In this document: piece after piece, positions 9,701 through 17,124 of the stretch
How the letters are laid out: every line of letters starts with the position of its first letter
Numbering within the stretch: position 1 is the first letter of the stretch
Assembly: GCA_002503885.1 (NCBI GenBank)
Contig: DASQ01000145.1
Span: 1-44,265, forward strand
Source: Methanoculleus marisnigri
GTDB taxonomy: Archaea; Halobacteriota; Methanomicrobia; Methanomicrobiales; Methanoculleaceae
Direction: 5' to 3'
Length of the DNA: 44,265 nt
Position numbers and translations under genes: made by a program
The notes under the pieces: generated by a model
The model's input: the letters and a program-made list of their open reading frames with translations, nothing else
What the model was told of the DNA's origin: nothing
The model's database searches: none

Positions 9701-10311
9701 GGAGTGTATCTGACAAATGGGACTGGCTAAAAACCTCCTATCCGGCGATCGCATTGCACCTTGAGCCATTTGCAGGAAGTGGTGAACGGAGGTGCGATAA
9801 AGGAGACTATTGGTGGGAACTGAGGGCCTGTGACTATTATCAGGAATTTGAGAGGCCGAAGATTATCTATCCAAACATCTGTAAAAAGCCCGAATTTACC
9901 TACGATGAGTCCAACAACTACACCAATCAAAAGTGTTTCATCATCACAATGCCTGATAAGTATCTGTTGGGCATTTTAAACTCCAAATTGAGTTACTTCC
10001 TTTTCAGCGTGATGCTTCCCAAACTGAGAGGAGGGTTTTACGAACCAAGTTATGTCGTTTTCAAGGATTTTCCGATCTACGTGCCCGATAATGCCATCCC
10101 CGCCGATGTCGCCCGCCACGACCGCATGGTCATCCTCGTAGAACAGATGCTCGACCTGAACAACCGCCTCGCGGCGGCGAAGGCCCCGCATGAGAAGGAG
10201 GTGCTCGCCGGGATGATCGACGCGACCGACCGGGAGATCGATAGGCTGGTGTATGAGTTGTACGGGCTCGCGGAGGACGAGGTGGCGGTTGTGGAAAAGA
10301 TCGGTCAATAA
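6715..10311 (+). CDS. Large Eco57I-type adenine-specific DNA methyltransferase (type IIG/PglX-like)
   Basis: A 1198-residue protein. The N-terminal about 370 residues include the pattern RARTMQRNFIAKFLNN, DAVLVAFYGDDHDDWRFSFV and LTPARRFSFLVGKHEP, common to large type IIG-like enzymes; no nuclease motif could be identified with confidence there. The methylase core shows GAFYTP (about 392), motif I DPAVGSGAF (483-491) and the catalytic NPPY (about 760) of N6-adenine methylases, followed by a TaqI-C/target recognition region (about 900-1120). The C-terminus (ADVARHDRMVILVEQMLDL to IDRLVYELYGLAEDE) is a helical tail. That tail is GC-rich compared with the AT-rich recognition region and recurs as relics at 11972 and 12988, suggesting domain exchange. 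It probably marks host DNA for the PLD-SNF2 partner, or acts as a restriction enzyme itself. Confidence 0.88.
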   Translation: MKEDLAVRFLDDVFMNAFNPGRYTHFIQELFNDFRVFPQRLPIWQEFKNYIDEAYSIGTYFDGKHTIGVLYVRLRRSTSRDRARTMQRNFIAKFLNNEGKDAVLVAFYGDDHDDWRFSFVRLEHTITTGDDGRIRTNMKLTPARRFSFLVGKHEPNHTCRKQFLDLIKEEQTNPVLAQIEDRFSVESVTKEFFEMYKGCYLNLKESLEAALAVDPHCKKEFEEKNISTVDFSKKLLGQIVFLYFLQKKGWLGVRQDPETGRFQEWGTGPKDFMRRLYNGEIVPYENFFNDILEPLFYEALAENRSINEDYYSRFRCKIPFLNGGLFEPIQNYNWVSTDLQIGNAVFGKILDTFGLFNFTIKEDEPLEREVAVDPEMLGKVFENLLDVTDRKSKGAFYTPRDIVHYMCQQSLIGYLANHTEIPREDLEVFIRHGDVALGMTLHSQETGGRDEEWYRDARFTLPESIQNHYAELDTLLCSIKVADPAVGSGAFPVGMMNEIVKARSTLTPFFAGDSLNRSIYELKRQTIENSLYGVDIDSSAVDITKLRFWLSLIVDEENIATIRPLPNLDHKIMCGNSLVDEFEGVSLFDEKLLSEPDDDREALVAPIDTRIEELGVELHQILTGALDGDSAGVRREIARQEKKKKETLAGPRTAARQITFDQTVSHRVKVSRRKLRELKKYQRLFFNEQNRAKKNEYRATIEQMEWDLIEETLKESGNTDACTKLAVYRKNRVKPFFLWKLYFSEVFLRQNPGFDVVIANPPYVRQESIKDQKDYFKDHFRVYQGTADLYVYFVERGVSLLAAGGEFTYILPNKWMRANYGKPLRAWLKERRVEEILDFGDLPVFESATTYPCILRIGAGSPRERFDAVQVENLDYPDLTDYVKAHAYPVNLTYLDEEGWSLADEKTQALLLKIRAAGVPLGTYVDGKIYRGILTGLNEAFVIDSETKERLIEKDPKSAEIIKPFLAGREIKRYLTPDPTKFLILFEKGWTNQHSGSVSDKWDWLKTSYPAIALHLEPFAGSGERRCDKGDYWWELRACDYYQEFERPKIIYPNICKKPEFTYDESNNYTNQKCFIITMPDKYLLGILNSKLSYFLFSVMLPKLRGGFYEPSYVVFKDFPIYVPDNAIPADVARHDRMVILVEQMLDLNNRLAAAKAPHEKEVLAGMIDATDREIDRLVYELYGLAEDEVAVVEKIGQ

Positions 10312-10332
10312 TGAGGCTGATGATAACCAGAA

Positions 10333-11943
10333 TTGATGTGTTACATGATGGATTACAAGGAATACTTCAATTCCCTCCTTGCCACCCAAACGTTAGAGTC
10401 TGTCACTGATGATAATGCACTGGAGATTATCGGTGGTTTAGTAGATTTGTCTTTGGATCTACAAAGGAATGATGGGATAGACACAGCATTGAAACTCGCG
10501 GAAGAGTTCCTTGATAGAAGTCTCACACGGGAGATGCGGGCACTCACGCATTATTTCCTTGCTAATGCTTGGTCTAATCGACAAAAGTTACAAAGAGTAG
10601 ATTTTACTAAGGCATGGGAATGGGAGCAGGAAGAACTTGAGAAAGAGATTATTCACATTCGTTTAGCAGTCAAGTATGGTTGCCACTATATGGTCGGAGC
10701 TCCAGAGATCTTGCCTGCTCAAAGGCAGTGCGAGGTGTGGACAAATTATGGAAACCTCATGAGTCTAGTGGGTAGAGTCGCTGAGGGGATCGAATACCGG
10801 GATAAAGCATTAAATATCGATCCGTCGTTTTCAATGGCTTTAGGAACAAGGGGACAGGGGCTTCTTGTTTATTCACGTTATCTCAGCGATGGTGGGCATA
10901 GGGGAGTCTTTATCAAACAGGCATATTCGCTGCTTAAGAAAGCGCTGGAAGGCGACCTTCATATCGACGCGAGAAAAGCCTTTGAAAGTGATGTGAAAAG
11001 AATTGAGAACGCCTTTCAACGCGAGTTTCTCACATCCTACGTTGATATGAGTTCGTTCTCCTTAGGGGATTCCAAATCCGAGATAGAATACCGGCAATGG
11101 TGTTTGAACAACAGACTATTCCTCAATCCGCTTAATGACTTGGGACCCTATTCAATCGGAGCGCGTGACATCATTTCTATGCCGTCAATTGTAGTCGACA
11201 TCAATGAAGGCCCATATTACATCGGTTTCTTCAATCAAATGAAGCAAGAGTTCGTTTCTGCTCGATATCTTTTCTTTGATGGAATAAATAGCAGTGAATT
11301 ACACTTTTCTGATAAAGATGTCCTTCTTTATAACACTCTGGACTATCCCTCCTATGGTTTAGCTGTTGAGAAGGTGAGAATAGCATACCGAATGGTGTAT
11401 TCATTGTTCGACAAGCTCGCTTTCTTCTTGCGAAAATACCTTGACTTGGACATCTCTGAAAGAAACATCTCTTTCAGAAAAATTTGGTATGTCAAGACGG
11501 GGCGTCGAGATCTACTTAGGGAAGACTTCTACCATAAGGAGAACCTGCCTCTTCGAGGTCTATTTTGGCTGAGTAAAGATTTCTATGAGGACTATGAGAA
11601 GAAGGACGCATTTAGGGATTCGATTGAGCCGGAGGCAAAGGATCTGCGTGAGATAAGAAATCACTTGGAACATAAATATCTGAAACTTCATCTCCCTGAG
11701 TGGAGCAGACCCGATGAAGGCGAATTTTGTTCAATAGGTCTTATTGATTCACTGGCACATTCCCTATATCGCAGTGACTTTGAAGTTAAAACATTAAAAC
11801 TTCTTAAACTTGCTCGTTCTGCACTAATTTACTTGACTCTTGCTGTTCAATGTGAAGAACTAAAGAGGCGCGCAGAGAAATGCCCGGATAGCATGGTTGT
11901 AAGTTTGCCATCATATGTATTTGACGACAGTTGGAAGTGCTAA
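10333..11943 (+). CDS. LA2681-like HEPN-domain protein with TPR-like N-terminus
   Basis: A 536-residue protein that is clearly AT-richer than all its neighbours, a sign of recent transfer. The N-terminal half is helical with TPR-like repeats (for example GNLMSLVGRVAEGIEYRDKALNI). The C-terminal third carries LREIRNHLEHKYLKL, where R442 and H447 form the Rx4H signature of HEPN ribonucleases; the arrangement matches the LA2681-like HEPN family. HEPN proteins cut RNA in abortive-infection and toxin systems. It lies 21 bases after the methylase. The start is uncertain: TTG 10333 and ATGs at 10336, 10345 and 10348 are possible and none has a strong ribosome binding site. The HEPN motif is seen directly; the subfamily is moderately sure; its role with the methylase operon is inferred. 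Confidence 0.7.
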   Translation: MMCYMMDYKEYFNSLLATQTLESVTDDNALEIIGGLVDLSLDLQRNDGIDTALKLAEEFLDRSLTREMRALTHYFLANAWSNRQKLQRVDFTKAWEWEQEELEKEIIHIRLAVKYGCHYMVGAPEILPAQRQCEVWTNYGNLMSLVGRVAEGIEYRDKALNIDPSFSMALGTRGQGLLVYSRYLSDGGHRGVFIKQAYSLLKKALEGDLHIDARKAFESDVKRIENAFQREFLTSYVDMSSFSLGDSKSEIEYRQWCLNNRLFLNPLNDLGPYSIGARDIISMPSIVVDINEGPYYIGFFNQMKQEFVSARYLFFDGINSSELHFSDKDVLLYNTLDYPSYGLAVEKVRIAYRMVYSLFDKLAFFLRKYLDLDISERNISFRKIWYVKTGRRDLLREDFYHKENLPLRGLFWLSKDFYEDYEKKDAFRDSIEPEAKDLREIRNHLEHKYLKLHLPEWSRPDEGEFCSIGLIDSLAHSLYRSDFEVKTLKLLKLARSALIYLTLAVQCEELKRRAEKCPDSMVVSLPSYVFDDSWKC

Positions 11944-11971
11944 AATCCCCCATAGTGACATAGGTGCTCCT

Positions 11972-12064
11972 GTTGGCAGGATCGAATTGCGGATCAATCG
12001 GCTGGTCTACGACCTCTCCGGGCTCGCGGAGGAGGAGATCGCGGTTGTGGAGGGGGCTGTCTGA
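11972..12064 (+). pseudogene. Relic 1 of the methylase C-terminus
   Basis: A 30-codon fragment ending in TGA that reads VGRIELRINRLVYDLSGLAEEE and then IAVVEGAV. It aligns with the last residues of the methylase at 6715-10311 (REIDRLVYELYGLAEDEVAVVE). It has no start codon and lies just after the AT-rich HEPN gene. It is more diverged than relic 2, so it may come from another methylase of the same type. Confidence 0.7.
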
Positions 12065-12231
12065 TGCGATGAACCCGCTCAGCAGATGGACTGTTACCGG
12101 TTCGACGGTGAGCCGTGAGGGAAGCATGCCGGGAGAAACGTCGTTACCGGGAGGGTGAATGCCTGCCGGCACAACCCTGCGACCGGCAACCCGGGGGAAA
12201 AACGTTATCCTGATGGGCGGGTAACAGGAGT

Positions 12232-12639
12232 ATGATGGGGTATGCGCGATGGTCCGGTAGGAATGACGCTCCGCTCCGCGGAGTTCGAAAAGACCGAAGG
12301 TCTTCGAGGACCGGAGCGCGAGCACCGCCAGGTGCGAGTCTTACGGCTGATGGCATCCTCGGTGCGCTGGCGGAACACCGCGAACGGATCAGGAGCCTGG
12401 GCGTTCGGCGGATCGGGGTCTTCGGGTCGTTTGCCCGGGGCGAAGAGCGCGAAGAGAGCGATATCGATATCCTCATTGAGTTCAAGGAAGGAGGGCGCTC
12501 CTTTGACACGTACATGGACCTCAAGTTCTTCCTTGAAGATCTCTTCGGGAGAAGAGTTGACCTCGTCGACCGCGATGCCATAAAACCGGCTCTCGCACCG
12601 CATATCCTCCGGAGTGTCCGGTATGTCCCGGGAATATAA
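12232..12639 (+). CDS. mntA: MntA-type nucleotidyltransferase antitoxin
   Basis: A 135-residue reading frame. The conserved part begins near LTADGILGALAEHRERIRSL (about residue 40) and contains the minimal nucleotidyltransferase signature GSFARG (G65, S66) and D77/D79 in ESDIDILIEF. MntA-type enzymes add AMP to a tyrosine of the HEPN toxin HepT and silence it. The first about 38 residues are encoded by a palindromic repeat (12261-12340) and resemble no MntA. A ribosome binding site AGGAG (12226-12230) sits only just before ATG 12232/12235, and no ATG lies near the conserved start, so the repeat seems to have inserted in frame close to the original start, or translation starts at a non-standard codon inside. 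The 3' end overlaps hepT. Confidence 0.8.
   Translation: MMGYARWSGRNDAPLRGVRKDRRSSRTGARAPPGASLTADGILGALAEHRERIRSLGVRRIGVFGSFARGEEREESDIDILIEFKEGGRSFDTYMDLKFFLEDLFGRRVDLVDRDAIKPALAPHILRSVRYVPGI
12261..12340. repeat. Dispersed palindromic repeat, copy inside the 5' part of mntA
   Basis: Nested inverted repeats: CGCTCCG with CGGAGCG outside, AAGACC-gaa-GGTCTT inside, CTCCGCGGAG on the left, and a small GCACC/GGTGC hairpin on the right (CGAGCACCGCCAGGTGCGAG). Related sequence is found in opposite orientation at 26968-27104 and as a short piece (CGAGCACCGAAGGTGCGA) near 1253-1271. It behaves like a dispersed REP-like element. Confidence 0.6.
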
Positions 12640-12967
12640 CCTCTATCTCCGCGATATCCTTGAGGTTATCGGGAAAATTGAACGATACACCCGGGGAATG
12701 GACTACGAGGAGTTCCTGGCAGACGATCTGGTGCAGGACGGAGTGATCCGGAACCTCATGGTCATCGGTGAGGCCGTGAAACTCATCCCCGAACCGCTGA
12801 AATGCGAACACGCCGATATTTCCTGGAGAAAGATTGCAGGAATGCGAGACATCCTCATTCACGCATACTTCGGGATCCATAACGAGATCGTGTGGGACGT
12901 TATCAGGAACAAGATCCCGGAACTACGGGTTGCAGTCAGGCAGATGCTTGATGACGAGGCCGCCTGA
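12623..12967 (+). CDS. hepT: HepT-like HEPN ribonuclease toxin
   Basis: A 114-residue protein from the ATG at 12623, chosen because GGAG at 12611-12614 is correctly spaced; a GTG at 12614 would add three residues. The segment MRDILIHAYFGI gives the toxin signature Rx4HxY (R75, H80, Y82): Arg and His are the catalytic pair and Tyr is the residue AMPylated by MntA. The preceding LMVIGEAVKLIPE is also typical. HepT is an RNase that is harmless while modified. It overlaps mntA by 17 bases, the standard antitoxin-then-toxin order. All key residues are present, so the pair looks functional unless the altered MntA N-terminus matters. Confidence 0.9.
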   Translation: MSREYNLYLRDILEVIGKIERYTRGMDYEEFLADDLVQDGVIRNLMVIGEAVKLIPEPLKCEHADISWRKIAGMRDILIHAYFGIHNEIVWDVIRNKIPELRVAVRQMLDDEAA

Positions 12968-12987
12968 CCGCCCTCTGCCGTGGTTCG

Positions 12988-13212
12988 GTGCCCGAAAACG
13001 GCTTGCCCCGCCGACGTCGCCCGCCACGACCGCATGGTCGTCCTCGTAGAACAGGTGCTCGACCTGAACAACCGCCTCGCGGCGGCGAAGGCCCCGCACG
13101 AGCGGGAGGTGCTCACCGGGATGATCGACGGGACCGACCGGCAGATCGATAGGCTGGTGTATGAGCTCTACGGGCTGACGGAGGACGAAGTGAGGATTGT
13201 GGATGGGGAGAC
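12988..13212 (+). pseudogene. Relic 2 of the methylase C-terminus, frameshifted
   Basis: About 220 bases nearly identical to the methylase 3' end at about 10081-10300, reading ADVARHDRMVVLVEQVLDL to IDRLVYELYGLTEDE. The first codons (VPENGLP) are separated from the rest by one extra C in the run at about 13005-13008, and no start codon or upstream methylase sequence is present. Homology begins abruptly at GTGCCCGA (12988), exactly where the methylase has GTGCCCGA (10081). The original stop is lost and the frame would run into the convergent MBL gene. Confidence 0.8.
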
Positions 13213-13247
13213 ACGCCCCGAACCAACCTGCACCGCCATCCCGGCCT

Positions 13248-14651
13248 CTACAGCGCCGGAGAGGCGGAAAGGGATCTCTCCTCGTCTTTGACCAGCGGAT
13301 AATTCGCCGCCTCCCATCCGATGGTGCCGCCGAGCAGGTTGATGACGTGCCGGAACCCATGCTTCTCGAGGATGCTTGCCGCAAGGCTCCCCTTGAACCC
13401 GGCATCGCAGTGGACGACGATCTGCTTCTCTTCCGGGACCTCCGCCAGGTGCTCTTCGAGCTCTCCGACGTAGATGTGGTGGGAGCCCGCGATGTGGCCA
13501 TCCTCCTCCCGGTGGTTGACGTTCCTGACGTCGAGAACCCAGACCGACGGGTCGTCCAGGTGCTCCGCGAGATCGGAGGGGGACCAGGTGCCGTTCCTCT
13601 CGATCTCCTCGCCCTGCTTGAACCAGGCCGCAAACCCACCGGCGAGGTATCCCGCGATGTTGTCGTAGCCGAGCCGCACGAAGTGGCGCACCACGTGGTC
13701 CATGTCCAGGTTGAAGTCGTCCACGAGGACGATCGGGTCTTCGTAGTTCAAGTAGTAGCCCATGTAGAGGGGAAGGCCCTGCCGCCAGATGCTGAGGGTC
13801 CCCGGGATATGCCCGCCGGCGAAGCTCGTCGGAGACCGGATATCAACGATCTGCGCTTTCCGGTCCAGGAGAGAGTGGAGCTCCCGGGCCGAGTATGCCC
13901 GCAGGTGCGGCAGGTTGTGGATCAGGGGCGGGCCTTCCCGGTTGAGTTTTCGCATCATCTCAAAATACGCTGGCTCGTAGAGCCGTTCGTTCACCTTGCG
14001 CTCGACGAACTCTTCCTTCGAGAGGGAGAGCAACTCGTTCGTCGCCTTTTCAAACCCGATGCTCGTGTACTCCCGGTCGCTGATATTCCCGCCGCAGACC
14101 GAACCGGCGCCGTGGGCGGGGCAGACGATCACACCGTCGGGGAGCGGGAGAAGTTTCTCGTGCAGGCTCGCATAGAGCATCTCTGAGGCCTCCCGCCGCA
14201 GGTCCTCGCCGGCAAGATCGGTCCTCCCGACATCCCCGGCAAAGAGCGCATCGCCGGTAAAGACCATCTGTGGTTCGTCGGAGACGGACCGGTCACGGAG
14301 CAGGAGCGATATGCTCTCCACGGTATGGCCGGGTGTCTCCAGGACCTCAAGCTCGAGTGGGCCGAGCCCGAACGTCTCCCCCTCCCGGACGGGGGTACCG
14401 AACCCGAACTCCTCACGTGCCCCGTGCAGGATCTCCGCCCCGGTCGGACGGGCGAGTTCACGGGAGCCGATGACGTAATCTTCGTTCTTATGCGTCTCAA
14501 AGATCTTCGTGATCCTCATGTTCTCGTGCTCGGCGATGGTCGTGTAGACCTGGCAGTCGCGCCTCGGATCGATGACCACCGCCTCCCCGCCCGCCCCGAT
14601 GATGTATGAATTGTGAGCAAGGATGTCGGACTTAATCTTCTCAAACAGCAT
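13248..14651 (-). CDS. MBL-fold metallohydrolase fused to two rhodanese domains (persulfide dioxygenase-like)
   Basis: A 467-residue protein. Residues 1-230 are a glyoxalase II/ETHE1-like metallo-beta-lactamase fold (ETPGHTVES, FTGDALFAGDVGRTD, CPAHGAGS). The first metal motif, normally THxHxDH, reads T53-H-K-N-E-D-Y59, so two usual histidines are Asn and Tyr. Two rhodanese-like domains follow: the first (IVDIRSPTSFAGGHIPGTLS) has no active-site Cys, the second has HCDAGFKGS near residue 427 with the catalytic Cys. Relatives such as CstB handle protein or low-molecular-weight persulfides; here sulfur transfer is likely but oxidation is doubtful given the altered ligands and an anaerobic host. 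On the minus strand a TATA box (14715-14724) lies about 65 bases before the ATG. Confidence 0.82.
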   Translation of the reverse strand: MLFEKIKSDILAHNSYIIGAGGEAVVIDPRRDCQVYTTIAEHENMRITKIFETHKNEDYVIGSRELARPTGAEILHGAREEFGFGTPVREGETFGLGPLELEVLETPGHTVESISLLLRDRSVSDEPQMVFTGDALFAGDVGRTDLAGEDLRREASEMLYASLHEKLLPLPDGVIVCPAHGAGSVCGGNISDREYTSIGFEKATNELLSLSKEEFVERKVNERLYEPAYFEMMRKLNREGPPLIHNLPHLRAYSARELHSLLDRKAQIVDIRSPTSFAGGHIPGTLSIWRQGLPLYMGYYLNYEDPIVLVDDFNLDMDHVVRHFVRLGYDNIAGYLAGGFAAWFKQGEEIERNGTWSPSDLAEHLDDPSVWVLDVRNVNHREEDGHIAGSHHIYVGELEEHLAEVPEEKQIVVHCDAGFKGSLAASILEKHGFRHVINLLGGTIGWEAANYPLVKDEERSLSASPAL

Positions 14652-14756
14652 CTGTCTTCATCTCCGCGATGATGGGGTCCGTCCCCCGTTCTGATGCGCC
14701 GGAATATGGGAGAACTATATAAAAGGTTTCCGGGAATACGGAGAGATGGACGGACG

Positions 14757-16853
14757 TCACCGTCCGCCGCCCGGACATTGGTCTTCACGGGACCCGGGCG
14801 GGTGTTCACCCGGCCGGGCGGTCCTGACCCCGAGGATGCTTCCCACCGCCTTGAACGCATCCTCAAGTTCCGAGAAGTTCGGGATCCGGCAACCCCGCAG
14901 AATGCGCAGGCCGCTCCTGATGCTGTCGCCGCCAAGCATGCAGCCCACCACCATCTTCTCCGTGTTTCGGGAGAGCCGGAGGATCTCGTTTGCAACATGT
15001 GCCGGATCGACAAGCGTGGTCGGCACGGCGATCACGAACGCGATGTCCCAGAAGTCCTGGTGCCGGATCAGCACGTCGAAGAGAGCGGCGAACCGGGTGG
15101 CGTCGGCGTCCCCGAGGATATCCATGGGGTTTGAGTGGTTCCAGAACGGCGGCAGGAACGCATTCAACTCGCGGAGCACGTCGTCGGGGAGGTCGACCAT
15201 ATCGACCCCATACGTCTCGGCGTAGTCGGAGGCGAGGACGGCGAATCCCCCCGCACTGGTGACGGCTATCGCGCGTTTCCCCTGCGGGTACCCCTCGGAC
15301 GCCAGGAGTTCCGCCAGGTTAAAGGCGTCCCGCAGGCTCCGGGCCACTATCACCCCCGCCTGCCTGAACGCCGCGACATAGACATCGTAACTCCCGGCAA
15401 GCGATCCGGTATGGGACGACGCCGCGGCCTTGCCCTTCCGGGACGACCCGGACTTCACCGCCACCACCGGCTTTCTTCCGGCAACCTCGCGCATAATCTG
15501 CGCAAACCCGCGCCCATCCTGGATCTCCTCGACGTACAGGGTGACCGACCGGGTATTTTCGTCCTGCTCGGCGAACCGGAGGTAGTGCTCGAATCCGAGG
15601 TCCGCCTGGTTGCCGACGCTGATGACGGCTGAGAACCCGAACTCTTCGGGGAGGCTCCAGTCGACGACGGTGGTGATGATGGCGCCGCTCTGGGAGATGA
15701 AGGCCACATCCCCGCGTCTCGGCGAGACCGGGTCGAACGTAGCGTTGATCCCCTGGTGCGGCATCATGATCCCGAGGCAGTTCGGCCCGACGATCCGGAT
15801 ACCGTGCCTGCGTGCGATCGCCGTGACCTCCTCTTCGAGGACCGTGCCGGCGCCGCCGATCTCGCGGAACCCGGCGGTGACGATGATGGCAAGCCGGACG
15901 CCTTTCTCCCCGCACTCCTCCATCACCCCGGGAACGAGGCGGGCCGGCACGGCGACGACCGCCCAGTCGACCGGGCCCGGGATATCCGTCACGGAGGAGT
16001 AGGCCTTTCGCCCGAAGAGTTCTGTGTGGGACGGGTTGACCGGATAAAGGTTGCCGGGAAAGGAGAGCAGGTTCCGGAGGACAGAGTAGCCCACCTTGTT
16101 CGGGCTTGCGGATGCGCCGATAACGGCGATGGATTCCGGATAGAAGAGATCCGGGGGTGCCCGGACGCTGAGGCGGGAGGTGGCGCCCCCGGCGGTATCC
16201 CCGACGATGATCCTCGCATCGACAACGCTGGCTCCCTCCTCGTACACGATGACCGGGTTCAGGTCGAACTCCCGGATTCGCGGATCCTCGACGAAACTCT
16301 GTGCCATCATCGCGATGACCCGGACGAGCGCCTCCTCGTCCTTCGGTGGCTCCCCCCGGTATCCGCTGATGAGCCGGTAGCCCTCGATTTCGCGGATCAT
16401 CTCGCGGATCTCATCGTCGGTGACGGGCAGCACCCGGATGGAGACGTCCTCCAGGAGTTCCACCAGTTTCCCTCCAAGGCCGAACGTGATCACCTTCCCA
16501 AACGACGGGTCGGTCTTCCCGCCGATCAGCACCTCGAGCCCTGCGGGCATCTGCTTCTCCACGATGACGCCGGTGACCGCCGCTTCCGGGGCCCGGGCGG
16601 CACTGTTCCGCATGATGGTCCGGAACGCTTCTTCGGCGTCATCCGGCCCCCCGATTCCGGTGATGACCCCGCCGACGTCGCTTTTATGGACGATCTGCGG
16701 AGAGATAATCTTCATGACGACAGGGTAGCCTATCCGTCCGGCGGCCTCCCGTGCATCGTCGGCGCTGGTGGCCAGGTGGTTGGGCGGCACGGGTATTCCG
16801 CACGATTCCAGCAGGCGGTATCCCTCAGATTCGGTTAACATCCTCTCCGGCAT
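14757..16853 (-). CDS. acd: ADP-forming acetyl/acyl-CoA synthetase, beta-alpha fusion
   Basis: A 698-residue fused enzyme that makes ATP from ADP and acyl-CoA, or the reverse. Residues 1-235 are the ATP-grasp (beta) domain (GYPVVMKIISPQIVHKSDVGG, EFDLNPVIVYEEG). The alpha part follows: CoA-binding Rossmann domain (SIAVIGASASPNKVGYSVLR), then the succinyl-CoA ligase-like domains, with the phosphorylated His in SSHTGSLAGSYDVY and VGPNCLGIM. Here the ATP-grasp part comes first, whereas several archaeal fusions have alpha first. It is 105 bases upstream of the MBL gene but that gene has its own TATA, so the two may be transcribed separately. Substrate specificity cannot be told from sequence. Confidence 0.88.
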   Translation of the reverse strand: MPERMLTESEGYRLLESCGIPVPPNHLATSADDAREAAGRIGYPVVMKIISPQIVHKSDVGGVITGIGGPDDAEEAFRTIMRNSAARAPEAAVTGVIVEKQMPAGLEVLIGGKTDPSFGKVITFGLGGKLVELLEDVSIRVLPVTDDEIREMIREIEGYRLISGYRGEPPKDEEALVRVIAMMAQSFVEDPRIREFDLNPVIVYEEGASVVDARIIVGDTAGGATSRLSVRAPPDLFYPESIAVIGASASPNKVGYSVLRNLLSFPGNLYPVNPSHTELFGRKAYSSVTDIPGPVDWAVVAVPARLVPGVMEECGEKGVRLAIIVTAGFREIGGAGTVLEEEVTAIARRHGIRIVGPNCLGIMMPHQGINATFDPVSPRRGDVAFISQSGAIITTVVDWSLPEEFGFSAVISVGNQADLGFEHYLRFAEQDENTRSVTLYVEEIQDGRGFAQIMREVAGRKPVVAVKSGSSRKGKAAASSHTGSLAGSYDVYVAAFRQAGVIVARSLRDAFNLAELLASEGYPQGKRAIAVTSAGGFAVLASDYAETYGVDMVDLPDDVLRELNAFLPPFWNHSNPMDILGDADATRFAALFDVLIRHQDFWDIAFVIAVPTTLVDPAHVANEILRLSRNTEKMVVGCMLGGDSIRSGLRILRGCRIPNFSELEDAFKAVGSILGVRTARPGEHPPGSREDQCPGGGR

Positions 16854-17065
16854 GCATATCCCTCGCTCTATGCCGGTCGTGCCGGTGTTGCATGACCGGT
16901 GTCCTGTTTCAGGGATTGGCCCGGTCGCCCATAATAGTTATCCATCCCGCGGGAGCGGACCCGGTTTCCATCAGGGAGTGTGGCAGATGCGGCAGATGCG
17001 GTTTTGGCCCGTGAACCGCCACGGCCGAACATCGGCACGGGTAATACTTATTTGCATTTAGTCAT

Positions 17066-17098
17066 ACCTGATAGGTCTTAATTCGATAACTATAATAA
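17066..17098 (+). promoter_or_regulatory. Promoter and possible operator of the iron-type ABC operon
   Basis: TATAATAA (17091-17098) is centred about 31 bases before the ATG at 17125, so the leader is very short or absent. Immediately upstream is ACCT-gat-AGGT (17066-17076), an inverted repeat in an AT-rich stretch, placed where a metal-dependent repressor of the DtxR type could interfere with TFB/TBP. The operator role is inferred. Confidence 0.45.
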
Positions 17099-17124
17099 AC
17101 AGTGTTACGACAATTTGTATTAGT

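Noticed and set aside
1..13212. Prophage or integrative element with integrase
   Set aside because: No integrase, structural phage genes or att-like direct repeats were found; only TnpB parts and relics mark mobility.
15756..16838. 360-codon open frame antisense to the acyl-CoA synthetase
   Set aside because: A mirror frame of a clearly conserved gene, with no ribosome binding site.
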